From NCBI GenBank assembly GCA_965228045.1, contig OZ245789.1, positions 2,728,001 through 2,792,000 of the forward strand: DNA of 64,000 bases, written 5' to 3'. The translations under genes were made by a program, and so were the position numbers. Positions 25,717 to 33,491 of the stretch are shown piece after piece. Under the pieces are notes generated by a model that made no database searches, had not been told where the DNA came from, and was given only the letters and a program-made list of their open reading frames with translations. Origin of the DNA: JANQEU01 sp965228045. GTDB lineage: Bacteria; Bacteroidota; Bacteroidia; Cytophagales; Cyclobacteriaceae. Numbering within the stretch: the first letter of the stretch is position 1; each line of letters begins with the position of its first letter.

Positions 25717-26760
25717 TTAAAAATCCCTTTCAAACTCCCGAAAGGTACTATCAAGAATCTCATGAAACTCCGCACCCTTCTCCAAAAAAGAAAATTCAAT
25801 GGGCTGAATGTAAACAGGATAGTCTTTAAGTTCATCAAAATTTCTCAGCTTGATCGCGTCCTTTTCTGTACACAATAACATCGCATCCTCCCTCTCCATT
25901 AACCTGATCATCCAGGAAACATCAGATTTTGAAAATTCGTAATGATCCGAAAACGCCAGGTGACCCTTAAGATGGTAATCCTTTGCAACCTGCGAAAAAA
26001 ACTGATCCGGGTCCCCTATCGCTGCGATTGCGATTACGTTTGACTTTGTCGGATGAGGATTTTCAGGAAACATTGGTTTGCAATCCGAAGGCTTCATCGT
26101 AGAAAAAAACACATCTGCCGATTCGCTGTAGAGTTTTACCTTTTTTTCGATTTCCAGCTTCTGACTAAACCCGATTTCTGGTGGGCATCTAGTTATAATC
26201 ACGACATCCGATCTGGCTGCTCCGTTTCGGGCTTCCCTCAATCTACCTGCCGGCAGAATGAAATCCTCGTAAAACGGTAAGGAATATGGTGTTAATAATA
26301 CTGATAAACTTGGCCTCACGGATCTATGCTGAAAAGCGTCATCAAGTATGATAAGATCATTGTCAGGCTGTGTAGTAAGCAGGTTTGGTATGGCCTCAAC
26401 CCTTTTTTCACCTACACACACCTGGATCTGATCGCCGTATTTTATTTTCAACATTAAGGGTTCATCTCCGACTGTTTTAGGATGATCATCTACACTTACC
26501 ACCCGAAATCCTCTGGTTTTTCTTCCATAACCTCTGCTGAGTGTTGCGACTTTTAATTCTTTATCCCGGTAGTATTTAACCAGGTAATCCGTGAACGGAG
26601 TCTTCCCCGTACCCCCGACGGAAAGGTTACCTACAGAAATGACGTTCGCTTCAAATTTAAATGAGCCCCATATGTTTCGATTGAATAGCTCATTTCTGGC
26701 CCTTGTCACCAGATCATATAATATTGCAAAAGGGAATAGTAAATACTGCCACCAGACCAT
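25717..26760 (-). CDS. lpxK: Tetraacyldisaccharide 4'-kinase
   Basis: Phosphorylates the 4' position of lipid A disaccharide at the inner membrane. The 347-aa protein has an N-terminal membrane anchor (WWQYLLFPFAILYDLVTRARN) and the Walker A loop ISVGNLSVGGTGKTPFTDYL at about 44-63. LSRGYGRKTRGF and DDAFQHRSVRP are also conserved in LpxK. The ATG at 26760 was chosen over a TTG three codons earlier. This start codon overlaps the divergent nif3 start codon in the sequence CATG. Confidence 0.95.
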   Translation of the reverse strand: MVWWQYLLFPFAILYDLVTRARNELFNRNIWGSFKFEANVISVGNLSVGGTGKTPFTDYLVKYYRDKELKVATLSRGYGRKTRGFRVVSVDDHPKTVGDEPLMLKIKYGDQIQVCVGEKRVEAIPNLLTTQPDNDLIILDDAFQHRSVRPSLSVLLTPYSLPFYEDFILPAGRLREARNGAARSDVVIITRCPPEIGFSQKLEIEKKVKLYSESADVFFSTMKPSDCKPMFPENPHPTKSNVIAIAAIGDPDQFFSQVAKDYHLKGHLAFSDHYEFSKSDVSWMIRLMEREDAMLLCTEKDAIKLRNFDELKDYPVYIQPIEFSFLEKGAEFHEILDSTFREFERDF

Positions 26761-27853
26761 GAAAATCAAAGATATTACGAATTCACTTGAGGAACTAGCA
26801 CCTGTTTCCTACCAGGAATCCTATGACAATTGCGGATTGTTGGTGGGTGACCTTGATCAGAATCTTCAAAAAGTTTTGATCACGCTTGATACGACAGAGG
26901 CGGTGGTGGATGAAGCCATTGAAGTCGGTGCCAACCTGATCGTGATGCATCACCCACTCATATTCAAGGGATTAAAATCGATTACTAACAGTCATTGGGT
27001 CAGCAGGTGTGTGATGAAAGCCATAAGAAATGATATTTCTCTATACGCCATTCATACCAATCTGGACAATGTCAAGGACGGAGTAAATAGAAAAATCTGT
27101 GAGAAATTAGGACTACAAGATATTGAGATACTAAGACCTAAATCAGGGAATCTCATGAAGTTGGTTACGTTTATACCAATTGATAACGTTCAGGATGCGC
27201 TTGACGCAATGTATGAAGCCGGTGCTGGTGAAGTTGGTGAATATGATCATTGTAGTTTTCAGATTGAGGGAATGGGTACATTCCGGCCAGGTGAAAAAAC
27301 CGATCCTCACATTGGTTCTCAGGGAAAAGATGAAACCGTAAAAGAGAAAAGAGTCGAAATTTTATTCCCAGGACATATTAAATCCCGGGTAATGAGGGCT
27401 TTGAATCAGGCCCATCCGTATGAGGAAGTGGCTCATTATCTGACGGAGTTAAGCAATGTAAACCAGGACGTAGGTTCAGGAATGATTGGTAATTTACCTG
27501 AACCCAGGGATCCGGATTCCTTTATTAGTATGTTAAAATCTAACATGAATACAGATTGTGTAAGACATACAAGCTGGCATAAAAGCAAAGTGGAAAGGAT
27601 TGCAGTCTGCGGTGGATCGGGATCCTTTTTGCTTAATGATGCCGTTGCAAAGAATGTGGATGTGATGGTAAGTGCGGATTTTAAATATCACGACTTCTTC
27701 GAAGCAGATGATCGAATAACAATTGCAGACATAGGTCACTATGAAAGTGAACAATTCACAAAGGAATTGTTATATGATTTTTTGAAGGAAAAATTCACTA
27801 ATATTGCAGTTCTTTTGTCCAAAGTGGTTACAAATCCGATCATATATTCATAA
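26759..27853 (+). CDS. Nif3-like dinuclear metal-centre protein
   Basis: 364 aa of the NIF3/YqfO family (sometimes labelled GTP cyclohydrolase I type 2). The start KIKDITNSLEELAPVSYQES is canonical, so the ATG at 26759 is well supported. Metal ligands appear as NLIVMHHPLIF near residue 60-70 and ADIGHYESEQF near 325-335. The central insert (about 125-240) is the PII-like YqfO domain. The molecular role is unsettled. The zinc-ribbon coiled-coil gene 6 bp downstream is its frequent partner in Bacteroidota. Confidence 0.93.
   Translation: MKIKDITNSLEELAPVSYQESYDNCGLLVGDLDQNLQKVLITLDTTEAVVDEAIEVGANLIVMHHPLIFKGLKSITNSHWVSRCVMKAIRNDISLYAIHTNLDNVKDGVNRKICEKLGLQDIEILRPKSGNLMKLVTFIPIDNVQDALDAMYEAGAGEVGEYDHCSFQIEGMGTFRPGEKTDPHIGSQGKDETVKEKRVEILFPGHIKSRVMRALNQAHPYEEVAHYLTELSNVNQDVGSGMIGNLPEPRDPDSFISMLKSNMNTDCVRHTSWHKSKVERIAVCGGSGSFLLNDAVAKNVDVMVSADFKYHDFFEADDRITIADIGHYESEQFTKELLYDFLKEKFTNIAVLLSKVVTNPIIYS
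26767..26774 (-). promoter_or_regulatory. TATCTTTG -7 element for lpxK, inside the nif3 coding region
   Basis: Exact TAnnTTTG on the minus strand, 6 bp before the lpxK ATG. It lies inside the 5' end of the divergent nif3 gene, which explains how lpxK can be transcribed without any intergenic space. Confidence 0.4.
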
Positions 27854-27859
27854 TTCTAC

Positions 27860-28642
27860 ATGGAAAACACGGTAGCGAAGAAGTTAGAAGCGCTTATAAA
27901 ATTACAATCCCTAGATTCAGAAATTGACGAAATAAAGAAAGTTAGAGGTGCCTTGCCCGACGAAGTAATGGACCTGGAAGATGAAATCGCAGGTTATCAA
28001 ACCCGAATTGACAAACAAAACCAGGAACTTGAGGATATCGAGAGCAACATTGAAGCCAACAAGATTGCCATCAAAGATGCAGAAAAGCTGATCAAGAAAT
28101 ATGAAGAGCAGCAGATGAACGTCCGTAACAACAGGGAGTACGATGCCATCACTAAGGAGATTGAGCTTCAGCAATTAGAAATCCAAATCCTGGAAAAGCG
28201 AATCAAAGAAGCATACGCAAAGACTGAGGAGCAAAAGGAAGGAATTGATAAGACCAAGGAGACATTAAGTGAGCGGGAAAAAGATCTAAAGACTAAGAAG
28301 GAAGAACTTGAGGTCATCACCAAGGAATCGGAGGCCGATGAGAAAAAACTAGAGAAGTCCAGAAGTACGGCTTCAAAAGCGGTGGAAGAAAGATTACTTA
28401 TCGCGTACGATAAGATTCGTGAAAACATGAGAAATGGGCTTGCTGTTGTTCCGGTTAAAAGAGGTGCTTGCGGTGGGTGTTTCAACATAGTTCCTCCACA
28501 GAAGCAGGCGGAGATCAGAGAGCGTAAAAAAGTAATAGTCTGCGAACATTGCGGTAGAATACTGGCAGATGTCGAGGACGAAATCGTGGAAGAAGTAAAA
28601 CCTAAACGACGAACCAAAAGGACAACTTCCAAGTCAAAATAA
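27860..28642 (+). CDS. Coiled-coil protein with C4 zinc ribbon (CT398-like)
   Basis: 260 aa. Residues ~5-180 are a long charged coiled-coil hairpin (ALIKLQSLDSEIDEIKKVRG and following heptads). The C-terminus has a C4 zinc ribbon with pairs GACGGC and CEHC, about 205-240, and a basic Lys/Arg tail. The family is linked genomically to nif3 and, through CT398, to secretion and sigma-54 interactions in Chlamydia. The role here is unknown, but it is almost certainly co-transcribed with nif3. Confidence 0.9.
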   Translation: MENTVAKKLEALIKLQSLDSEIDEIKKVRGALPDEVMDLEDEIAGYQTRIDKQNQELEDIESNIEANKIAIKDAEKLIKKYEEQQMNVRNNREYDAITKEIELQQLEIQILEKRIKEAYAKTEEQKEGIDKTKETLSEREKDLKTKKEELEVITKESEADEKKLEKSRSTASKAVEERLLIAYDKIRENMRNGLAVVPVKRGACGGCFNIVPPQKQAEIRERKKVIVCEHCGRILADVEDEIVEEVKPKRRTKRTTSKSK

Positions 28643-28646
28643 CATT

Positions 28647-28670
28647 AAGCCCTCGTAAGAGGGCTTTTTT
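28647..28670. terminator. Terminator after nif3 and zinc-ribbon genes
   Basis: Stem AAGCCCTC / GAGGGCTT, GTAA loop, then six T on the plus strand. It overlaps the stop codon of the convergent acyltransferase gene. Confidence 0.9.
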
Positions 28671-29223
28671 ATTTCACACCTTTCTCCGGATGTCTTCCTT
28701 TAATGGTTCTGTAATAGGACAAAATGTGTTCCATGTCTTTTCCCATATCATCTGTCGGATAAAAAAGCTCTTTAAGCTCCACTACTTTCCTGGAATAGTC
28801 AAAGCCCACAAGTAATATTGGCAGCCCTGCATTGACAGCTATTCTGTAAAACCCGGTTTTCCATTCCGGCACATAAGATCTGGTACCTTCGGGGGTTATG
28901 GTGACTACAAATTCTTCATGCTGATTATAAAGCTCTACTACCTGGTCCGTCATTTTCATTTTACGTGACCTATCTACGGGATATCCTCCGGTAAGTCTTA
29001 AAAACCAGCCCACAAATGGGTTATCAAAAAGAGATTTCTTGGCGAGGTAGTGGGATTTAAAATTTAGAATGTGCCGAGCGGCGAGCCCCACAAAAAAATC
29101 CATATTACTTGTATGTGGGGCAACAATCAAAATGTATTTCTTAACCTCGGGTAGTTTTCCTATAGTTTTCCATCCGGTAAGAAAGAAGCAAAACCTAAAG
29201 AACTGCCTAACCACAAAGCCCAT
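28669..29223 (-). CDS. 1-acyl-glycerol-3-phosphate acyltransferase-type (PlsC family)
   Basis: A 184-aa membrane-associated acyltransferase. Motif I HX4D is IVAPHTSNMDFFVG and the substrate motif is TITPEGTRSYV. The block GGYPVDRSR lies between them. The protein is shorter than classical PlsC (about 240 aa), like the compact LPLAT group in Bacteroidota; the acceptor lipid is unknown. It overlaps the upstream patatin gene by 4 bp (ATGA) in an accA-patatin-acyltransferase lipid cluster. Confidence 0.87.
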   Translation of the reverse strand: MGFVVRQFFRFCFFLTGWKTIGKLPEVKKYILIVAPHTSNMDFFVGLAARHILNFKSHYLAKKSLFDNPFVGWFLRLTGGYPVDRSRKMKMTDQVVELYNQHEEFVVTITPEGTRSYVPEWKTGFYRIAVNAGLPILLVGFDYSRKVVELKELFYPTDDMGKDMEHILSYYRTIKGRHPEKGVK

Positions 29224-29993
29224 CAGACCACCTGGATAAATTTTTGGAACGGGTTTGTCTTAAGTTGTTTTTTAGCGAAACGATAGCCAACCTCGTAGAT
29301 TTCTTTAGCTTTTCGGTACTCAAAGACATTATAATTCGCAATCTCCGGAGGCTCCCAGAATAGATCGCATTTCTTCTTATTTAAATATGTGGCTGAGGAT
29401 ATGGCCAAAAGCATAGATCGCTCCATTAGCTCCTTCCAGTTTTTGGCCTCATACTTATTTTCTATGGGATTGCAATGCATTCCAAGAACGAAATCACATT
29501 TCTTCTTAATGGGCTTTACAGGAAGGTTATCGATTAACCCTCCATCTCCATAGGGTACGCCATCAATTTGAACAGGATCAAAAACAACTGGTATGGCACA
29601 GGATGCTAAAACGGGTTTGATCAATTCACCTTTTTTGAAATACTTTATTTTACCCTTTTTGATGTTGGTAGCTGCGACAACCAGAGGCATTTTTAATTTT
29701 TCAAACCTGTTGTGAGGTATGTATTTGAGCATCAGCTCGGCAGCATTTTCGATTTTTAGCAAACCTCTCCAATTCAAGGCTGGCCGTAATATTTTAAAGT
29801 AATTGGTGGAATCAATTGCCTCAAGGACTTCTTTGGGTGATAATCCGGCGCAATAAAGTGCTCCTCCGATGGCACCGGCGCTGGTACCAGACACAATGTC
29901 AAATTTAATGCCTTCTTCATCCAGGGCGCTCATCATTCCAAGATGAACCATACTTCTGATACCTCCCCCGGAAAGAGCAAGTCCGATCTTCAT
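29223..29993 (-). CDS. Patatin-like phospholipase (RssA type)
   Basis: A 256-aa Ser-Asp dyad hydrolase: oxyanion loop LALSGGGIRSMVHLG at the N-terminus, nucleophile elbow IVSGTSAGAIGG (Ser about 39), and the dyad Asp in GVPYGDGGLIDNLPV (about 150). No signal peptide, so it acts inside the cell on phospholipid or acyl esters. It sits 5 bp after accA and overlaps the acyltransferase. Confidence 0.92.
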   Translation of the reverse strand: MKIGLALSGGGIRSMVHLGMMSALDEEGIKFDIVSGTSAGAIGGALYCAGLSPKEVLEAIDSTNYFKILRPALNWRGLLKIENAAELMLKYIPHNRFEKLKMPLVVAATNIKKGKIKYFKKGELIKPVLASCAIPVVFDPVQIDGVPYGDGGLIDNLPVKPIKKKCDFVLGMHCNPIENKYEAKNWKELMERSMLLAISSATYLNKKKCDLFWEPPEIANYNVFEYRKAKEIYEVGYRFAKKQLKTNPFQKFIQVV

Positions 29994-29998
29994 AACCT

Positions 29999-30943
29999 TT
30001 ACTTATAGACACCCATTTGTCCGAACTTTTCGATCCTTGAACTAATCCTTTCTTCAGGTGTCATCTTAGATAGTTTCTTAAGATGCTTTTTGATTTCTTT
30101 CTTCACTTCTTTGGCAGAAGCTTGCAAATCAGAATGAGCTCCGCCCAATGGTTCTTTAATGATTCCGTCAATAAGCTTTTGCTTGACCATATCCTCTGCT
30201 GTCAATTTTAAAGCTTCAGCAGCCTGTTCTTTATAATCCCAACTTCTCCACAAAATTGTAGAGCAATTTTCAGGGCTGATAACTGAATACCAGGAGTTTT
30301 CCATCATTAAAACCTGATCGCCAATTGCTATTCCAAGAGCTCCTCCCGAAGCACCTTCCCCTATTATGATGCAAATTACAGGAACTTTGAGCATGAACAT
30401 TTCTTTGAGGTTACGGGCGATGGCCTCACCTTGTCCTCTCTCCTCGGCTTCGATACCGGGGTAAGCACCAGGTGTATCAATTAAGGTTACGATCGGCTTA
30501 TTGAATTTCTCCGCAATCTTCATGAGTCGAAGTGCTTTTCGATAACCATCAGGGTTCGCCATCCCGAAGTTTCTCATTTGTCTTTGCTTGGTGTTGCGTC
30601 CCTTTTGCTGGCCGATTATCATTACAGTCTCACCATCCAGATCGGCAAGACCACCGACCATTGCCTTGTCATCTTTCACCGCCCTGTCACCATGCAGCTC
30701 AACAAAATCATTGGTGATCTCATATATATAGTCCAGACTATAAGGTCTATCAGGATGCCTGGACAACTGTACTCTTTGCCAGCGTGTCAGATTTTGATAA
30801 GTATCTTTCTTAAGTTTCGCCAATCGATCTTCCAGTTTTTGAATGGCTGCATTCACATCCTTGTCACTGTCTCCGGCCAATTCCTTCATGCTGACCAGCT
30901 TCTCCTCAAGTTCTACAATGGGCTTCTCGAATTCGAGTAACAT
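29999..30943 (-). CDS. accA: Acetyl-CoA carboxylase carboxyltransferase subunit alpha
   Basis: A 314-aa subunit that, with AccD, transfers carboxyl from biotin to acetyl-CoA for fatty-acid synthesis. Diagnostic stretches are LSRHPDRPYSLDYIYEITND, TLIDTPGAYPGIEAEERGQG and CIIIGEGASGGALGI. Length is normal. It heads the lipid cluster with the patatin and acyltransferase genes. Confidence 0.97.
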   Translation of the reverse strand: MLLEFEKPIVELEEKLVSMKELAGDSDKDVNAAIQKLEDRLAKLKKDTYQNLTRWQRVQLSRHPDRPYSLDYIYEITNDFVELHGDRAVKDDKAMVGGLADLDGETVMIIGQQKGRNTKQRQMRNFGMANPDGYRKALRLMKIAEKFNKPIVTLIDTPGAYPGIEAEERGQGEAIARNLKEMFMLKVPVICIIIGEGASGGALGIAIGDQVLMMENSWYSVISPENCSTILWRSWDYKEQAAEALKLTAEDMVKQKLIDGIIKEPLGGAHSDLQASAKEVKKEIKKHLKKLSKMTPEERISSRIEKFGQMGVYK

Positions 30944-30965
30944 AAATTGTGGGTTGTTTCAGCTT

Positions 30966-30973
30966 CAAATTTA
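30966..30973 (-). promoter_or_regulatory. accA promoter -7 element TAAATTTG
   Basis: Exact TAnnTTTG on the minus strand, 22 bp before the accA start, with a TTG (complement at 30996-30998) 22 bp further upstream. This gives a short ordinary leader, in contrast to the start-codon-abutting elements elsewhere. Confidence 0.45.
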
Positions 30974-31125
30974 GTTGATATATAATATTCTCCATCAACC
31001 TTTAGGATTGATTAGTGAAGGCTAAACTATTATTTACCAATAATGTGCCTTCTAAGTTAGCCTACTGGGATTCATAAGCTAAACAGAACATTGATATAAA
31101 TCAATATAAAACCTACTTTAGGGAA

Positions 31126-31614
31126 ATGAGATGGATTTTGGTTATTGCTTTCGTCATTTCGTTATTTACAGCTAATGCACAGGTTACATCTGCCAAGGAT
31201 TCAATAACTTATGAAAAGAAATTCCTCACCCACTATTTCGTTCAAAACGACAACTATCTGTCAACGTCAGATCTTTTCAAGAAACTAAAACCTGACATTG
31301 GTCACAGTAAAAACTTCAAAAAAGCCAGGCAATATTACTATGCATCGATCACAACCAGTTCCCTGGGAGCTTTGATGATAGGTGCGATTCTGCTTTATCC
31401 TGTAACCGCAAATTTCGAGACAGACGATTACATAAAATCCTTTTTCCCATCAGGCGCCATTTTAATGATCAGTTCTATACCTCTTAGGGCTTCTTTTAAT
31501 AAGAATGCCAGATTGGCCGTAGATCAGTATAATCACATGATTTCAAATCCTCATAAAAAAAGCGTAAGTCTGGTTCCTGGTTTAAAGGGCGTTGGAATAA
31601 GACTGACTTTCTAA
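31126..31614 (+). CDS. Exported protein of unknown function
   Basis: Not recognised. 162 aa with a Sec signal (RWILVIAFVISLFTANA). Two hydrophobic stretches (about residues 77-95 and 105-122, SSLGALMIGAILLYPVTA and FFPSGAILMISSIPL) suggest membrane insertion after export. The basic end GVGIRLTF resembles the last strand of small outer-membrane proteins. The upstream TACTTTAG just before the ATG is one mismatch from the -7 consensus. Confidence 0.65.
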   Translation: MRWILVIAFVISLFTANAQVTSAKDSITYEKKFLTHYFVQNDNYLSTSDLFKKLKPDIGHSKNFKKARQYYYASITTSSLGALMIGAILLYPVTANFETDDYIKSFFPSGAILMISSIPLRASFNKNARLAVDQYNHMISNPHKKSVSLVPGLKGVGIRLTF

Positions 31615-31647
31615 AAAAAGACCCATACAACTAAAGTTGCATGGGCC
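31613..31647 (-). terminator. Terminator of the PKD lipoprotein gene
   Basis: On the minus strand GGCCCATGCAAC / GTTGTATGGGTC pair (one mismatch or wobble) around a TTTA loop, followed by seven T. It overlaps the end of the convergent gene. Confidence 0.85.
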
Positions 31648-31669
31648 TAAATTTCATGAAGTATGGAGT

Positions 31670-32872
31670 CTAATTGTCGTTATAGATTCTCAATGGAAGA
31701 ACGGAACGGTTGTTATTTTCATTTGCTTCTGAGATCGTATTATTATTGTCTGCCACCGCAAAAAGGAAATAATCACCTGTCTGTGTAGTGGACGGGATAG
31801 AGACGTTTATAGTTCCGGATCTGAAGCTTAGGGCTGAAATAAATCCAACTGATTGAAAGCCAATATTCGTATCTGAATTATCTAATACATTATCATCGGA
31901 TAACCAGAAAGCAATGATAGAAGACCCGCCTGATGAACTATTACCCACGTTATTGACCCTATATTCTGTAAAAAGACTTCTACCTGCCTCGACCGAATCT
32001 GCTTCAAACGAATACTCGCTTATGACAAGATCAATCCCCTGCACAAAAACTGTAATTCGGTTTTCCTGCACAAGGCTGTCAACAGTAAGGCCGTCAGATA
32101 CTACTAATGTGACATCAAATATACCTGCCGAATCATATGTTACCACCGGGTTTTGGGCAGTTGACGTCTCGGGGTCACCTCCCTCAAATATCCATGACCA
32201 TTCCGTGGGACCTGATGAAAAGTCGGTAAATGAAACAGATTCTCCTACGGCGATAGATCTGTCGTCTTCACTGAAGGAGGCAGAAACAGCATCTCGGACT
32301 TCAATGTAATCCGCGATGGTCACCTGATCGCTACCATAGGCATCTTCTACGTACAATGTAACGTCATAAAATCCTGCCGTAAAGTAAGTCACCTCCTGAG
32401 TGGATGCCGTAGAGAAGCTTGGCGAACCACCTTGAAACACCCATTCAAAAAAGTCAGGATCACCGACACTGGTTTCCTGAAAAGTAATTGTACTACCTGT
32501 ACCTATGAGCTGTGTATTTGAGGAGAAACTTGCCTCAACGCTATTCGCTACCGTGATATATCCTTCCTTGACTACTTCGTCATTAAGTCTTCCGTTTGAG
32601 ACTTTCAAAGTGACATTATAAGTACCTGGTGTTGTATACAATACTGACACATTTTGCTCCGTGGACTCAAATGGCGTACCTCCCTCAAACGTCCACAAAT
32701 ACCCCGTGGCATCTCCGGAAACAGTACTGGTAAATGATATGGTCTCCCCTGCCCGAATCGATTGAGCATCCGCGGTAAAGTCCCCTTCTACCGGCACAAG
32801 TTCGTCTTCTGCGCAGGAACCTATAAACAATACTAGGGACAACAATGATAAATTTGATATGAGCTTTTTCAT
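31670..32872 (-). CDS. Lipoprotein with three PKD domains and a CARDB-like domain
   Basis: 400 aa with an SPII signal (LLSLVLFIGSC, Cys about residue 20). Three PKD repeats follow at about 30-110, 112-195 and 197-280, each with the pattern (Y/F/W)xWxFEGG and a final YxxxGxYxVTLxV strand. The last ~110 residues are CARDB-like (GIDLVISEYSFEADSVEAG ... EANENNNRS). It should be a surface or periplasmic adhesion or spacer lipoprotein with no catalytic part. The upstream region holds two tandem palindromes. Confidence 0.85.
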   Translation of the reverse strand: MKKLISNLSLLSLVLFIGSCAEDELVPVEGDFTADAQSIRAGETISFTSTVSGDATGYLWTFEGGTPFESTEQNVSVLYTTPGTYNVTLKVSNGRLNDEVVKEGYITVANSVEASFSSNTQLIGTGSTITFQETSVGDPDFFEWVFQGGSPSFSTASTQEVTYFTAGFYDVTLYVEDAYGSDQVTIADYIEVRDAVSASFSEDDRSIAVGESVSFTDFSSGPTEWSWIFEGGDPETSTAQNPVVTYDSAGIFDVTLVVSDGLTVDSLVQENRITVFVQGIDLVISEYSFEADSVEAGRSLFTEYRVNNVGNSSSGGSSIIAFWLSDDNVLDNSDTNIGFQSVGFISALSFRSGTINVSIPSTTQTGDYFLFAVADNNNTISEANENNNRSVLPLRIYNDN

Positions 32873-32956
32873 CTTATTGGTTGTGACTTAAACTAAAATA
32901 ACTAACTAGAAAGCGGCGAAAATATAGGAAGATAAGTGGATTTACAACAAACTATT

Positions 32957-32992
32957 TATCTCAAATGAGATATAAATACTTATAAATAAGTA
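32957..32992. promoter_or_regulatory. Two tandem palindromes 20 bp apart, candidate operator
   Basis: TATCTCA-AA-TGAGATA (32957-32972) and TACTTAT-AA-ATAAGTA (32977-32992) each have perfect 7-bp arms and an AA spacer, with centres exactly 20 bp apart. They lie 85-120 bp upstream of the PKD lipoprotein gene. Shared geometry with different arm sequence suggests tandem sites or stacked small hairpins; operator role is inferred. Confidence 0.35.
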
Positions 32993-33044
32993 CTGGAATT
33001 AATGAATAAGGTTGGAACGCTGAATCAATTATAAAAGACTCGCA

Positions 33045-33195
33045 CCCATGATTAAGAAGGTTTGAAGGTTGAGTGCAGAGCCATTTTAGGTATGGCTTAT
33101 TACACCGCTTCAATGCTCGCTCCCGTTTCAGAGCCTCCGTCTTGCTCTCACATCAATGTAAACTAGAGCCAGAGGAACCCGGAAAATCTTAAAAT
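33045..33195 (-). pseudogene. Frameshifted remnant of a GIY-YIG nuclease gene
   Basis: The 386-bp gap between the PKD lipoprotein and tRNA-Asp has no intact gene. On the minus strand one frame reads RVPLALVYIDV (about 33190-33150). A second frame then continues ESKTEALKRERALKRCNKPY and KWLCTQPSNLLNH (about 33149-33048). Joined, these resemble the C-terminal part of Bacteroidota GIY-YIG (UvrC/Slx1-like) endonucleases, where P-x-x-LVY is followed by SKxEAxKRE. A frameshift near 33150 and the missing GIY-YIG core mark it as a decayed fragment. Assignment is from memory of the family. Confidence 0.45.
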
Positions 33196-33210
33196 AAAAA
33201 TTTGGGAACA

Positions 33211-33241
33211 TTGGATTAATTCGGGGAAGGGTATAGTTTTG
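33211..33241 (+). promoter_or_regulatory. tRNA-Asp promoter (TTG-N20-TAGTTTTG)
   Basis: TTG at 33211-33213 and TAGTTTTG at 33234-33241 are separated by 20 bp, matching the Bacteroidota -33/-7 arrangement. Predicted initiation is near 33246, about 13 nt before the tRNA. Confidence 0.65.
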
Positions 33242-33258
33242 CGACACCTTACAAAAGA

Positions 33259-33332
33259 GGTCCGGTAGTTCAGTTGGTTAGAATGCCTGCCTGTCACGCA
33301 GGAGGTCGCGGGTTCGAGTCCCGTCCGGACCG
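33259..33332 (+). tRNA. tRNA-Asp (anticodon GTC)
   Basis: A complete cloverleaf: acceptor GGTCCGG / CCGGACC, D-arm with AGTTGGTTAGAA, anticodon stem CTGCC...  with loop containing GTC, and T-arm GCGGGTTCGAGTCCCGT. Discriminator base G; CCA is not encoded. 74 nt. Confidence 0.97.
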
Positions 33333-33337
33333 CGATT

Positions 33338-33363
33338 AGCTCACGACATTGTGGGCTTTTTTT
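33338..33363 (+). terminator. Terminator of tRNA-Asp
   Basis: AGCTCAC / GTGGGCT stem (one G-T pair) with a 6-nt loop, followed by six or more T. Confidence 0.85.
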
Positions 33364-33491
33364 GTTTGAAGCACTTCGATATATTATTAAAGCCCCATTG
33401 ATGGCGTATTACAAAGGATAATAACACCATCCTTACGCCCCAGACTCCATCAGTGCAATAGTGTGAAGAGTTGATATTCCAGAACCAAGAT

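Noticed and set aside
28168..28632. 154-codon minus-strand frame, Ser/Phe-rich
   Set aside because: Antisense of a Glu/Lys-rich coiled coil, which always yields such Ser/Phe/Leu-rich shadows.
33079..33097. Short inverted repeat AGCCAT-N7-ATGGCT considered as an RNA element
   Set aside because: Only 6-bp arms, lies inside the decayed GIY-YIG fragment and has no T tract.
33400..33431. Imperfect hairpin (GATGG...CCATC) considered as terminator for the lipoprotein gene at 33492
   Set aside because: The minus strand lacks a following T tract, so termination is doubtful.
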